A DNA stretch of 64,000 nucleotides from an uncultured Steroidobacter sp. Lineage in GTDB: Bacteria; Pseudomonadota; Gammaproteobacteria; Steroidobacterales; Steroidobacteraceae. The notes below the pieces were generated by a model. The model saw only the letters and a program-made list of their open reading frames with translations, was not told the origin of the DNA and searched no databases. The DNA lies in contig CALMII010000057.1 in NCBI GenBank assembly GCA_937864115.1, forward strand, positions 1-64,000, given 5' to 3'. Made by a program: the position numbers and the translations under genes. Below, piece after piece: positions 25,659 through 34,895 of the stretch. Numbering within the stretch: position 1 is the first letter of the stretch; every line of letters starts with the position of its first letter.

Positions 25659-27494
25659 CTATTCCACGGTCACCGATTTCGCCAGGTTGCGCGGCTGATC
25701 AACATCCGTGCCACGCAGGATGGCGCAGTGATACGAGAGCAGTTGCAGGGGGATGCTGTACACGGCCGCTGCCTGGAAGTGGCTCACGTGCTTGGGCATC
25801 GTGATCACCGTCACGCCCTCGGAAGACTGCATGCCGGAGTCGGGATCGGCAAAGACATACAGCTCGCCGCCGCGCGCGCGAACTTCCTGCAGATTGGACT
25901 TGAGCTTTTCCAGCAGATCATTGTTCGGCGCCACGACGATGACGGGCATGTCGTCGTCGACCAGCGCGAGCGGGCCGTGTTTCAACTCGCCCGCCGCGTA
26001 GGCCTCGGCGTGGATGTACGAGATCTCTTTAAGCTTCAGTGCACCTTCCATCGCGATCGGATGCATCTGGCCGCGGCCCAGGAACAGGGCGTGGTGCTTG
26101 TCGGCGAAGCGCTTGGCGAGTTCCTTGATGGTCGGTTCGAGATGCAGCGTCTTTTCGATCAGCCCCGGAATTTCGATGAGGCGCTGCACGAGGCCGCGTT
26201 CGCGTTCCGGATCGGCGCCGTTGAACTTGGCAAGCGCCACTACCAGCATGCCGAGCGCGGCGAGCTGCGTGGTGAAGGCTTTGGTGGACGCCACGCCGAT
26301 CTCCGGGCCCGCGCGCGTCAGCAACACGAGTTCGGATTCGCGTACCAGCGAGCTTTCCGGCACGTTGCAGATCGACAGCGATGAGAGATAGCCCGACTGC
26401 TTGGCCATGCGCAGCGCGGCGAGCGTGTCGGCCGTTTCGCCGGACTGCGAGATCGTGACGAACAACGTGTTCTTCGGCACGACGGGATTGCGATAGCGAT
26501 ACTCGCTCGCGATCTCGACCCAGCAGGGCAGGCGGGCGATCTGTTCGATGTAGTACTTGGCCACGGCGCCGGCGTGATAGCTCGTGCCGCAGGCGACGAT
26601 CTGGACCGCCTCGGTGCGACGGAATATTTCCGAGGCCAGCGGACCGAACGCGGCTTCGAGCAGCTTGCCGCCGGCGACCCGTTCTTCGAGCGTCTGCGCG
26701 ATGGCGCGCGGCTGCTCGAAGATTTCCTTCAGCATGAAGTGCGGATAGTCGCCCTTCTCCGCGGCGTCCGCCGACAGCGCGCTTTCGCGAACCGGCCGCT
26801 GTGCCGTGTTGCCTTCGCTGTCGAGCACACGAACGCCCTGCCGGCCGATCTCGGCGACATCGCCTTCTTCGAGGAAGATGAAATTGCGCGTGACGGGCAG
26901 CAGCGCCGAGACGTCCGAGGCCACGAAGTTTTCGTTCTTGCCGACCCCGATCACCACGGGACAACCGGCGCGCGCGAGGATGATCTTGTCCGGCGCATCT
27001 TCCGAAACGACGGCCAGCGCGTAGGCGCCTTCGAGTTCGGCGACCGTCGCGCGGACGGCGCGGAAGATATCGCCGAGCTTCTGCTTGTGATGATGAATGC
27101 GGTGCGCGATGACTTCGGTATCGGTCTCCGAGGTGAACGCGTAGCCGAGCTTCGTCAGTTCGTCGCGCAGCTCTTCGTGATTCTCGATGATGCCGTTGTG
27201 AACGATGGCAATGCCGTCGCGGGAGATGTGCGGGTGTGCATTGCGCTCGGACGGCACGCCGTGGGTTGCCCAGCGGGTGTGTGCAATGCCGAGGCGGCCT
27301 TCCGTCGGCGTTTCCGTGATCGCATCCTGCAGCATCTTCACCTTGCCGACCGTGCGCAGACGACGCAGATGTCCTTCTGCGTTCAGCACGGCGACGCCGG
27401 CAGAATCGTAGCCGCGATATTCGAGCCGCCGCAGGCCTTCGATGAGGATCGGGACGATGTTGCGATCAGCGATGGCGCCGACGATTCCGCACAT
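25659..27494 (-). CDS. glmS: Glucosamine-fructose-6-phosphate aminotransferase
   Basis: GlmS makes glucosamine-6-phosphate from fructose-6-phosphate and glutamine, the entry to peptidoglycan and LPS precursors. The 611-residue protein begins MCGIVGAI with the nucleophilic Cys2 of the class II glutaminase domain. Two SIS sugar-isomerase domains follow (ACGTSYHAGAVAKY and ARGGELYVFAD). The terminal DQPRNLAKSVTVE is the classic GlmS end. It lies downstream of glmU in the usual glmU-glmS order. No glmS ribozyme is expected in this group and none was seen. Confidence 0.96.
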   Translation of the reverse strand: MCGIVGAIADRNIVPILIEGLRRLEYRGYDSAGVAVLNAEGHLRRLRTVGKVKMLQDAITETPTEGRLGIAHTRWATHGVPSERNAHPHISRDGIAIVHNGIIENHEELRDELTKLGYAFTSETDTEVIAHRIHHHKQKLGDIFRAVRATVAELEGAYALAVVSEDAPDKIILARAGCPVVIGVGKNENFVASDVSALLPVTRNFIFLEEGDVAEIGRQGVRVLDSEGNTAQRPVRESALSADAAEKGDYPHFMLKEIFEQPRAIAQTLEERVAGGKLLEAAFGPLASEIFRRTEAVQIVACGTSYHAGAVAKYYIEQIARLPCWVEIASEYRYRNPVVPKNTLFVTISQSGETADTLAALRMAKQSGYLSSLSICNVPESSLVRESELVLLTRAGPEIGVASTKAFTTQLAALGMLVVALAKFNGADPERERGLVQRLIEIPGLIEKTLHLEPTIKELAKRFADKHHALFLGRGQMHPIAMEGALKLKEISYIHAEAYAAGELKHGPLALVDDDMPVIVVAPNNDLLEKLKSNLQEVRARGGELYVFADPDSGMQSSEGVTVITMPKHVSHFQAAAVYSIPLQLLSYHCAILRGTDVDQPRNLAKSVTVE

Positions 27495-27638
27495 GGATCA
27501 GGATTCCTGGACGTTGGGCTGTTGGCCGTGATCGAGCGTTCGTGCGCCGCTCCGAACCCGGATTCTACTCGGCAAACTACTCGTCAAATGGGAGGTATCG
27601 CACGACTTGGAAGGCCTCCACTTGACCCGAACCGGGAC

Positions 27639-29009
27639 CTAGGTCTTCTTCTCGGGCCGCTTCCAGCCTTCGATGGTCACCTGGCGTGCCCGCGCGAGCG
27701 TGAGCTTGCTGTCCGGAGCATCGCGGGTAATGGTCGAACCGGCGCCTGTATTGGCGTTGGCGCCGATCTTCACCGGGGCCACCAGCATCGAGCCTGAGCC
27801 GATGAATGCACCGTCGCCGATCTCGGTGCGATGCTTGTTCACGCCGTCGTAATTTACGGTCACAGTGCCAGCACCGACATTGACCTTCCGGCCGACCGTC
27901 GCATCGCCGAGATAGGTCAGGTGATTGGCCTTGCTGCCGGCGCCGAGCTCGCTCTTCTTCACTTCCACGAAATTGCCGATGTGGACGTCCTCGTGCAGCA
28001 CGGCGTCCGGGCGCAGGCGGGCGAACGGTCCGATGGAATTGCGCGGGCCGATGTTCGCCCGGTCGATGACGCAGTTCGGATGGATTTCCGTGTCCGCATC
28101 GATGCGGCAATCCTTGAGATAGTTGTTCGGCCCGATGCGGACACGGTCGCCGAGATGGACGTTGCCGACCAGCACCGCATTCACGTCGATGAATACGTCC
28201 CGCCCGACGGTGACGTTGCCGCGGATGTCGATGCGCGCCGGATCAGCGAGCGTCACACCCTGCAGCATGAGCTGCGTGGCGCGTTCTGCGCGCAGTGCGG
28301 CCTCGAGCTGCGCGAGCTGCACCTTGTCGTTGACGCCCAGCACTTCCGTTTCCGTGCCCGCCACGACCGCGCCGATCTTCATGCCGTCGCGCACTGCCAT
28401 GACGATGACATCGGTCAGGTAGTACTCGCCCTGGGCATTGTCGTTCTTCAATGCCGCGAGCCATTTGCGCAACGAGGCGGCGGGCATCGCCATGAGGCCG
28501 GTGTTGCCTTCGTTGATGGCGCGTTCCTTGGTGTTCGCATCCTTCTGTTCGACGATGCGCACGACGTTGCCTGCGCCGTCGCGCACGACGCGGCCGTAGC
28601 CGGTGGGATCCGACAGCATGACGGTCAGCAGGCCGAGCGACTTCTGGTCGCAACGTTCGAGCAGCTGTTCCAGCGATGTTTTGCGGATCAACGGCACATC
28701 GCCGTAGAGAATCAGCACGCGATGATCGTCAGGGATGTGCGGCATCGCCTGGGCAACGGCATGGCCGGTGCCGAGCTGCTCGGCTTGCAGCACCCAGTTG
28801 ACCGGTTCCTTCGAGAGCCGTTCGCGGACCAGGTCGCCGCCATGGCCGTAAACCACGTGAATGGCATCGGCGCCGAGCGACTTCGCCGTATCGAGGACAT
28901 GCGACAGCAATGCATGACCCGCCAAAGGTTGCAGCACCTTCGGCAGGTCGGACTTCATTCGCTTTCCCTGGCCGGCGGCGAGGATGACGACGGAGAGTGG
29001 TGAAGACAT
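27639..29009 (-). CDS. glmU: Bifunctional GlcNAc-1-phosphate uridyltransferase/acetyltransferase
   Basis: GlmU acetylates glucosamine-1-phosphate and then uridylylates it to UDP-GlcNAc. The 456-residue protein has the N-terminal nucleotidyl-transferase signature VILAAGQGKRMKSDLPK and a C-terminal left-handed beta-helix of hexapeptide repeats (GRKVNVGAGTVTVNYDG). Both active domains are complete. It lies 113 bases after atpC on the same strand, separated by a strong terminator, so it probably has its own promoter. The 144-base gap to glmS shows no hairpin or clear promoter. Confidence 0.96.
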   Translation of the reverse strand: MSSPLSVVILAAGQGKRMKSDLPKVLQPLAGHALLSHVLDTAKSLGADAIHVVYGHGGDLVRERLSKEPVNWVLQAEQLGTGHAVAQAMPHIPDDHRVLILYGDVPLIRKTSLEQLLERCDQKSLGLLTVMLSDPTGYGRVVRDGAGNVVRIVEQKDANTKERAINEGNTGLMAMPAASLRKWLAALKNDNAQGEYYLTDVIVMAVRDGMKIGAVVAGTETEVLGVNDKVQLAQLEAALRAERATQLMLQGVTLADPARIDIRGNVTVGRDVFIDVNAVLVGNVHLGDRVRIGPNNYLKDCRIDADTEIHPNCVIDRANIGPRNSIGPFARLRPDAVLHEDVHIGNFVEVKKSELGAGSKANHLTYLGDATVGRKVNVGAGTVTVNYDGVNKHRTEIGDGAFIGSGSMLVAPVKIGANANTGAGSTITRDAPDSKLTLARARQVTIEGWKRPEKKT

Positions 29010-29058
29010 ATGCGAGGTCCGGGACTCGGGTCAGGACATATCAGTATCGGCGGTGCAT

Positions 29059-29086
29059 GAAACAAAATGCGCCCCGAAGGGCGCAT
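29059..29086 (-). terminator. Rho-independent terminator of the atp operon
   Basis: On the minus strand ATGCGCCC pairs with GGGCGCAT (stem 29067-29074 and 29079-29086, 8 bp) around a UUCG tetraloop, followed by TTTTGTTTC. It sits 37 bases beyond the atpC stop codon and is the clearest intrinsic terminator in the window. Confidence 0.9.
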
Positions 29087-29122
29087 TCTGCAATCTTTTC
29101 CAAGCCTGCGGCCCGCCGCCGG

Positions 29123-29542
29123 CTACTGCTTTATCTTCCGCAGCTTCTCCAGCATCTTGAGCTGCGCAGCCGCACGCAGCAGTTCAGCCTGCGCCTTGGC
29201 GCTGTCGATGGTATCGCCGCGATTCCGCAGCGCTTCTTCGGCCGCCTGCTTGGCGCTCAGCGCAGCTGCTTCGTCCAGATCCTTCGCGCGCAGTGCCGTG
29301 TCGGCGAGAACCGTCACGACGTGCGGCTGAATTTCGATCGCGCCACCCGACACATAGAAGAACTGCTCATCGCCGGCAGCAGTCTGCACGCGAACTTCGC
29401 CCGGCTTGAGCGTCGTCAGCAGCGGCGCGTGACGGGGCGCGATACCGATCTCGCCCATCACGGCCGGCGCGAACACCATCGAGGCCTCGCCGGAGAAGAT
29501 CTCGCCTTCGGCGCTGACGATGTCGACATGAATTGTGGCCAT
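29123..29542 (-). CDS. atpC: ATP synthase epsilon subunit
   Basis: Epsilon belongs to the central stalk of F1 and inhibits wasteful hydrolysis. The 139-residue protein begins MATIHVDIVSAEGEIFSGEA and has the beta-sandwich block GEIGIAPRHAPLLTTLKPGEVRV. A C-terminal helical pair follows (ALRNRGDTIDSAKAQAELLRAA). Length and sequence are normal for gammaproteobacteria. It is the last gene of the operon, 38 bases after atpD, and is followed by the strong terminator. Confidence 0.95.
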   Translation of the reverse strand: MATIHVDIVSAEGEIFSGEASMVFAPAVMGEIGIAPRHAPLLTTLKPGEVRVQTAAGDEQFFYVSGGAIEIQPHVVTVLADTALRAKDLDEAAALSAKQAAEEALRNRGDTIDSAKAQAELLRAAAQLKMLEKLRKIKQ

Positions 29543-29580
29543 ATCTCTTCCTGGCTAGCGACTGACAGCGAGCCGCTGCA

Positions 29581-30999
29581 TTACTGCAGCGTCTTCGCCT
29601 TCTCGACCGCTTCTTCGATCGTGCCGACCATGTAGAACGCCTGCTCCGGCAGCGCGTCGTATTCGCCGGCGAGGATGGCCTTGAAGCTGCGGATCGTTTC
29701 CTTCAGCGGGACCAGCTTGCCGGGGTTGCCGGTGAACACTTCGGCGACGTGGAACGGCTGCGACAGGAAGCGCTGGATCTTGCGGGCGCGGGACACGGTC
29801 AGCTTGTCCTCTTCCGACAGTTCGTCCATGCCCAGGATCGCGATGATGTCCTGCAGTTCCTTGTAACGCTGCAGCACGGCCTGCACGCCGCGAGCGACGT
29901 TGTAGTGTTCCTCGCCGATGACCAGCGGATCGAGCTGACGGCTGGTGGAATCGAGCGGGTTCACGGCCGGGAAGATACCCAGCGCGGCGATCTGACGATC
30001 GAGCACGACGGTCGCGTCGAGGTGGGCGAAGGTCGTGGCCGGCGACGGGTCGGTCAAGTCGTCGGCCGGAACGTACACGGCCTGGATCGAGGTGATCGAA
30101 CCGGTCTTGGTCGAGGTGATGCGCTCCTGCAGCACGCCCATTTCTTCAGCCAGCGTCGGCTGGTAACCCACGGCCGACGGCATACGGCCGAGCAGCGCGG
30201 ACACTTCGGTGCCGGCCAGCGTGTAGCGGTAGATGTTGTCGATGAACAGCAGCACGTCGCGGCCCTTGCCCTGCTCGTTCTTTTCGTCGCGGAAGTATTC
30301 GGCCATGGTGAGGCCCGTGAGCGCGACGCGCAGGCGGTTGCCCGGCGGCTCGTTCATCTGGCCGTACACCATCGCCACCTTCGATTCCGGCAGGTTCTGC
30401 AGGTTGATGACGCCGGCTTCCGACATCTCGTGATAGAAGTCGTTGCCTTCGCGGGTACGTTCACCGACGCCGGCGAACACGGACAGACCCGAGTGCGCCT
30501 TCGCGATGTTGTTGATCAGTTCGAGCATCGTGACGGTCTTGCCCACGCCGGCGCCGCCGAACAGGCCGATCTTGCCGCCCTTGGCGAACGGCACGAGCAG
30601 ATCGATGACCTTGATGCCGGTTTCGAGCAGATCCTGGCCGCCGGCCTGTTCGTCATACGACGGCGCGGCGCGGTGAATCGGCCAGTAGGTGTCGGCCTTG
30701 ACCGGACCGCGTTCATCCTGCGGATCGCCGAGCACGTCCATGATGCGACCGAGCGTCGCCTTGCCGACCGGCACGGAAATCGGCGCGCCCGTGGCCTTGA
30801 CCTTGAGGCCGCGCTGCAAGCCTTCCGATACGCCCATGGCGATCGTGCGCACGACGCCGTCGCCGAGCTGCTGCTGCACTTCGAGCGTGAGATTGCCCTC
30901 TTCGAGCTTCAGCGCTTCATACACTTTCGGGATGTGCTCGCGTGGGAACTCCACGTCGATGACAGCACCGATGATCTGCACAATCTTGCCGGTAGACAT
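29581..30999 (-). CDS. atpD: ATP synthase beta subunit
   Basis: This is the catalytic subunit of F1. The 472-residue protein has the P-loop GGAGVGKTV, the catalytic Glu in GVGERTREGND and the DELSEEDKL block near the C terminus. It opens MSTGKIVQIIGAVIDVEFP. No substitutions were noticed in the active-site motifs. It is separated from atpG by a degenerate family E palindrome of about 130 bases, unusual inside an atp operon. Confidence 0.97.
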   Translation of the reverse strand: MSTGKIVQIIGAVIDVEFPREHIPKVYEALKLEEGNLTLEVQQQLGDGVVRTIAMGVSEGLQRGLKVKATGAPISVPVGKATLGRIMDVLGDPQDERGPVKADTYWPIHRAAPSYDEQAGGQDLLETGIKVIDLLVPFAKGGKIGLFGGAGVGKTVTMLELINNIAKAHSGLSVFAGVGERTREGNDFYHEMSEAGVINLQNLPESKVAMVYGQMNEPPGNRLRVALTGLTMAEYFRDEKNEQGKGRDVLLFIDNIYRYTLAGTEVSALLGRMPSAVGYQPTLAEEMGVLQERITSTKTGSITSIQAVYVPADDLTDPSPATTFAHLDATVVLDRQIAALGIFPAVNPLDSTSRQLDPLVIGEEHYNVARGVQAVLQRYKELQDIIAILGMDELSEEDKLTVSRARKIQRFLSQPFHVAEVFTGNPGKLVPLKETIRSFKAILAGEYDALPEQAFYMVGTIEEAVEKAKTLQ

Positions 31000-31016
31000 T
31001 TGCTCGTTCCTCGCAG

Positions 31017-31146
31017 GGAAGCTGGGAAGCTGCTAGCCGTGAGCCAGAGCGCTTCCGCGCCAATCACTGCACTTATCAATTGCCCGATAACGATTCCAGA
31101 ATTCTTCATCTGGCCAGCAGCTCATTGCCCGCTGCTCGCCGCTCGA
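31017..31146. repeat. Family E repeat, degenerate copy (atpG-atpD spacer)
   Basis: GGAAGCTGGGAAGCTGCTAG...GAGCCAGAG on the left is loosely mirrored by CTGGCCAGCAGCTCATTGC...GCTGCTCGCC on the right. Pairing is imperfect, with a long AT-richer centre. It begins a few bases past the atpG stop codon on the minus strand. The family assignment rests on the shared CTGGCCAG/CAGC words. Confidence 0.5.
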
Positions 31147-31148
31147 TC

Positions 31149-32018
31149 TCACACCGCCGCCGCGCCGCCCACGATTTCGCTGATTTCCTTCGTGATCGCG
31201 GCCTGACGGGCCTTGTTGTAGATCAACTGAAGTTCTTCGATCAGCTTGCCGGCGTTGTCGGTCGCGCTCTGCATGGCGACCATGCGCGCAGCCATTTCGC
31301 AGGCGACGTTTTCGACGGCGCCCTGGTAGACCTGCGACTCGATGTAGCGCATCAGCACGCCGTCCAGCAGTTCGGCCGCCGACGGCTCGTAGATGTAATC
31401 CCACAGCTTCTGCAGCTTGCTCTCGTCCGACTCGTCCGCAGCCACCGGCAGCAGCTGACGCACCGTCGGCTTCTGGGTCATGGTGTTGACGAGCACGTTG
31501 TTCACGACGTACAGGCGATCGAGCTTGCCGTCGCGATACAGATCGAGCATGACTTTCACGGTGCCGATCAGATCGGCGACATGCGGGCGATCGCCGAGAT
31601 GCGTCACGGTTGCCAGCGTCTTCACGTTGCTCAGGCGCTTGAAGAAGTTCACGCCCTTCGCACCGATGAGACACGTCGACACCTCGGCGCCCTGCTTCTG
31701 CCAGTCGCGAATGGCCGCCAGCGTCGTCTTGAACAGGTTGACGTTGAGGCCGCCGCACAGGCCGCGATCCGTACTGATGATGATGAAGCCAACCGCCTTC
31801 GCCGGCCGTTCCACCATGAACGGATGCTTGTAATCCGGATTGGCGTGGCGCAGGTGGCCGATCACGCGACGGATCTTTTCCGAATACGGACGCGTCGCAC
31901 TCATGCGCTCCTGCGCACGACGCATCTTGCTCGCCGCGACCATCTTCATGGCCTTGGTGATCTTCTGCGTGCTCTTGAAGCTCGCGATCTTGATGCGGAT
32001 TTCTTTGATGCTGGGCAT
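31149..32018 (-). CDS. atpG: ATP synthase gamma subunit
   Basis: Gamma is the rotating shaft of F1. The 289-residue protein begins MPSIKEIRIKIASFKSTQKITKAMKMV... with the conserved N-terminal helix, and ends with the matching C-terminal helix (NAGKLIEELQLIYNKARQAAITKEISEIVGG). STDRGLCGGLN is the family signature in the middle. The order atpA-atpG-atpD is standard. Family E palindromes flank the gene on both sides. Confidence 0.96.
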   Translation of the reverse strand: MPSIKEIRIKIASFKSTQKITKAMKMVAASKMRRAQERMSATRPYSEKIRRVIGHLRHANPDYKHPFMVERPAKAVGFIIISTDRGLCGGLNVNLFKTTLAAIRDWQKQGAEVSTCLIGAKGVNFFKRLSNVKTLATVTHLGDRPHVADLIGTVKVMLDLYRDGKLDRLYVVNNVLVNTMTQKPTVRQLLPVAADESDESKLQKLWDYIYEPSAAELLDGVLMRYIESQVYQGAVENVACEMAARMVAMQSATDNAGKLIEELQLIYNKARQAAITKEISEIVGGAAAV

Positions 32019-32033
32019 TGAGCTTCGCTCTCA

Positions 32034-32122
32034 GGGCTACTGGCGGCTGGCTACTGGCGGCTGGCCAGAGCAGGATCTGTCTTCGTGCCGGCCAGTCGCC
32101 AGCAGCCAGTTGCCGATCGCCA
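32034..32122. repeat. Family E palindrome (atpA-atpG spacer)
   Basis: GGCTACTGGCGGCTGGCTACTGGCGGCTGGCCAGAG on the left is mirrored by GGCCAGTCGCCAGCAGCCAGTTGCC on the right. The left arm is a tandem of the word CTACTGGCGGCTGG. It starts four bases past the atpA stop codon on the minus strand. Confidence 0.8.
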
Positions 32123-32125
32123 TCT

Positions 32126-33667
32126 TCAATACGTTCCCGTCGCCACGAACTCTTCGCAGAGCTTCTTCAGGCCCGCCTCGACATCCTTCGTCAGTTCCGG
32201 CTTCGCATCGATGCCGTCGATCAACTGCTTGTAGTTGGTCTTGGCGAAAGCCTGCAGGGCCGCTTCGAAGGCGCCGACCTTCTTCAGCTCGACCTTGTCG
32301 AGGAAGCCGTTGTTCACGGCGTAGAGCGACAGGGCCATTTCCGCGACCGACATCGGCGAGTACTGCTTCTGCTTCATCAGCTCGGTGGTGCGCTGGCCGC
32401 GCTCGAGCTGGCTGCGGGTCGCCTGGTCGAGGTCGGAGGCGAACTGTGAGAAGGCCGCGAGTTCGCGGTACTGCGCGAGCGCCAGACGGATACCGCCGCC
32501 GAGCTTCTTGATGATGCCCGTCTGCGCCGAACCGCCGACGCGCGACACCGAGATGCCGGCGTTCATGGCGGGACGGATTCCGGCGTTGAACAGATCGCCT
32601 TCGAGGAAGATCTGACCGTCGGTGATCGAGATCACGTTGGTCGGCACGAAGGCCGTCACGTCACCCGCCTGGGTTTCGATGATCGGCAGGCCCGTGAGCG
32701 AGCCGGTCTTGCCCTTCACGCGGCCGTTGGTCTTCTTCTCCACGTACTCTTCGTTGACGCGAGCCGAACGCTCGAGCAGGCGCGAGTGCAGGTAGAAGAC
32801 GTCGCCCGGATAGGCTTCGCGGCCCGGCGGACGGCGCAGCAGCAGCGAGATCTGGCGATAGGCCCACGCCTGCTTGGTCAGGTCGTCATAGATGATGAGC
32901 GCGTCTTCGCCCTGATCCATGAAGTACTCGCCCATCGTGCAGCCCGCATAGGGAGCGAGGTACTGCAGCGAGGCGGGCGTCGAAGCGGAAGCGGCCACGA
33001 TGATCGTGTGCTTCATCGCATCGTGCTCTTCGAGCTTGCGCACGACGTTGGCGATCGACGACTGCTTCTGGCCGATGGCGACGTAAATGCACTTAATGCC
33101 GGAGTTCTTCTGGTTGATGATCGTGTCGATGGCGAGCGCGGTCTTGCCGGTCTGGCGGTCGCCGATGATCAGTTCGCGCTGGCCGCGGCCGACCGGGACC
33201 ATCGAGTCGACGGCCTTGTAGCCCGTCTGCACCGGCTGGTTGACCGACTTGCGGAACACGACGCCCGGCGCAACGCGCTCGATCGGCGCCTTCTGGGTCG
33301 TCGCGATCGGGCCCTTGCCGTCGATCGGATTGCCGAGCGCGTCGACGACGCGGCCGAGCAGCGCTTCGCCGACCGGCACTTCGAGAATGCGGCCGGTGGT
33401 CTTGACCGTGGCGCCTTCGGCGATGTGCTTGTACTCGCCGAGCACGACGGCGCCGACCGAATCCTGTTCCAGGTTCAGCGCGAGGCCCGTGCTGCCGCCG
33501 GGGAATTCGAGCATTTCGCCGTACTTCACGTCGGCGAGACCGTGGATGCGCACGATGCCGTCCGTCACGGTCACGACCGTGCCGACGTTGCGCTCTTCGG
33601 TCGCACTCGCGAACTTCTCGATGCGCGACTTGATCAGATCGCTGATTTCAGATGCCTTGATGGACAT
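32126..33667 (-). CDS. atpA: ATP synthase alpha subunit
   Basis: Alpha is the non-catalytic nucleotide-binding partner of beta in F1. The 513-residue protein starts MSIKASEISDLIKSRIEKF and has the P-loop GDRQTGKTALAID, the signature PAMNAGISVSRVGGSAQ and the ALSLYAVNNGFLDK region. Length is that of E. coli AtpA. The ATG at 33667 is chosen from homology; the frame runs further only through the spacer palindrome. Family F and E palindromes occupy its two spacers. Confidence 0.97.
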   Translation of the reverse strand: MSIKASEISDLIKSRIEKFASATEERNVGTVVTVTDGIVRIHGLADVKYGEMLEFPGGSTGLALNLEQDSVGAVVLGEYKHIAEGATVKTTGRILEVPVGEALLGRVVDALGNPIDGKGPIATTQKAPIERVAPGVVFRKSVNQPVQTGYKAVDSMVPVGRGQRELIIGDRQTGKTALAIDTIINQKNSGIKCIYVAIGQKQSSIANVVRKLEEHDAMKHTIIVAASASTPASLQYLAPYAGCTMGEYFMDQGEDALIIYDDLTKQAWAYRQISLLLRRPPGREAYPGDVFYLHSRLLERSARVNEEYVEKKTNGRVKGKTGSLTGLPIIETQAGDVTAFVPTNVISITDGQIFLEGDLFNAGIRPAMNAGISVSRVGGSAQTGIIKKLGGGIRLALAQYRELAAFSQFASDLDQATRSQLERGQRTTELMKQKQYSPMSVAEMALSLYAVNNGFLDKVELKKVGAFEAALQAFAKTNYKQLIDGIDAKPELTKDVEAGLKKLCEEFVATGTY

Positions 33668-33679
33668 TACCGTTACCTC

Positions 33680-33794
33680 GGCTACAGGCGACGGGCTACG
33701 GGCGACAGCCGGAACCCAACACGATGTGCCTGACCAACCAAATTGTGATTCAAAAACCTTCTGGCCGTGGCCTGCAGCCCGTAGCCCGTTGTCT
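33680..33794. repeat. Family F palindrome (atpH-atpA spacer)
   Basis: GGCTACAGGCGACGGGCTACGGGCGACAGCC is mirrored, less exactly, by GGCCTGCAGCCCGTAGCCCGTTGTCTA. The word GGCTAC(A/G)GGCGAC is repeated in tandem. The right end runs into the stop codon of atpH. A second copy lies at 45619-45727. Confidence 0.75.
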
Positions 33795-34329
33795 AGTGCG
33801 CCAGTTCGCTGGCCAGCCGATCGAGACCCGACTTCAGCGACCCGTCGATGACCAGGTCGCCCGAGCGCACGATGGCGCCACCGAGCAACGAGGCATCGAC
33901 GTCGCAATGCAGACGAATCTCACGCTTCATGCGCTTGCGCAGCGCAGCCGACAGACGCTCGCGCTGTGCATCGCTCAGTGCCACGGCCGACGTGATCTGC
34001 ACATCGGCGATGTTCTCGACTTCCGCACGCAGGGTTTCGTAGATCGCCGCGATCTCGGGCAGCAGGCCCAGACGGCGGTTCTGCGCCAGCGTGTCGAGGA
34101 AGTTCTTGCCGTGCTCGTCGAGCGTCACTCCGCTCGCTTCGCCGACCAGATCGACCAGCTGCGAGGGCGTGAGGCGCGGGCTCGACAGCAACCGCGCGAC
34201 GCGCTCATCCGCAACGACCGTTGAGCCGTTGCCCAGCAGCTCCGACCACTTCGCAAAGGCCTTGTGCTCCTGCGCATACGCGAACGCGGCGCGGGCATAG
34301 GGCCGGGCGATTGTGATTTTCTCAGCCAT
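33793..34329 (-). CDS. atpH: ATP synthase delta subunit
   Basis: Delta joins the top of F1 to the b dimer in the peripheral stalk. The 178-residue protein opens MAEKITIARPYARAAFAYAQEH, with the conserved N-terminal six-helix bundle. It ends with the C-terminal domain block IVRSGDLVIDGSLKSGLDRLA. Length matches E. coli AtpH (177). It is 15 bases after atpF on the operon strand, and its stop codon merges with the family F repeat. Confidence 0.95.
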   Translation of the reverse strand: MAEKITIARPYARAAFAYAQEHKAFAKWSELLGNGSTVVADERVARLLSSPRLTPSQLVDLVGEASGVTLDEHGKNFLDTLAQNRRLGLLPEIAAIYETLRAEVENIADVQITSAVALSDAQRERLSAALRKRMKREIRLHCDVDASLLGGAIVRSGDLVIDGSLKSGLDRLASELAH

Positions 34330-34344
34330 CGATGCTCCGGTGCG

Positions 34345-34824
34345 TCAACCGCGCTCGATTTCGAGCGCCAGCTTGTCGAGCAGGTCCGCGTGGGTCTTCG
34401 CGTCGATCTCGCGACCCAGCAGCTTGCTGGCGCCGCTCACCGCGATGGCCGCCACCTGCTGGCTGAGCTCGGCACGGGCGCGGTTCGAATCGAGTTCGAC
34501 CTGCTCGCGGGCAGCGCCGATCAGACGCTGGCCTTCCGCGATCGCCGTACCGCGCGCTTCCTCGACGAGTTCATTCGAGCGGCGGTTCGCCTGCTCGATG
34601 ATCTTGCTCGCCTGGGCATGCGCTTCCTTCAGCACGACCGTGGCGCTCGCCTTGGCTTCGGCGAGGCTCTTGTCCGCTTTTTCTGCGGACGCGAGACCTT
34701 CGGCGATTTTCTTGCGGCGTTCGTCGATGGCTGCGATCAGCGGCGGCCAGATGAACTTCATCGTCACCCAGGACAGGACGAAGAACACCGCCAGCTGCAC
34801 GAACAGTGTTGCGTTCAGATTCAT
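34345..34824 (-). CDS. atpF: ATP synthase b subunit
   Basis: Subunit b forms the peripheral stalk. The 159-residue protein has one N-terminal membrane helix (ATLFVQLAVFFVLSWVTMKF) followed by a long charged helix rich in Ala, Glu and Arg (ERRKKIAEGLASAEKADKSL) that dimerises. Length and layout are those of E. coli AtpF. It lies between atpE and atpH in standard order. Only one b-type gene is present, with no b' copy. Confidence 0.95.
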   Translation of the reverse strand: MNLNATLFVQLAVFFVLSWVTMKFIWPPLIAAIDERRKKIAEGLASAEKADKSLAEAKASATVVLKEAHAQASKIIEQANRRSNELVEEARGTAIAEGQRLIGAAREQVELDSNRARAELSQQVAAIAVSGASKLLGREIDAKTHADLLDKLALEIERG

Positions 34825-34895
34825 GGAAGTAACTGCCTAAACTGCAATCGACCTGCGTTCAAGCGCGCTCGCTTGCGCGGCGCGCCCAAGTGACT

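Noticed and set aside
27495..27638. A glmS ribozyme or sRNA target before glmS
   Set aside because: The ribozyme is a Gram-positive feature and no conserved core or stable structure was seen in this gap.
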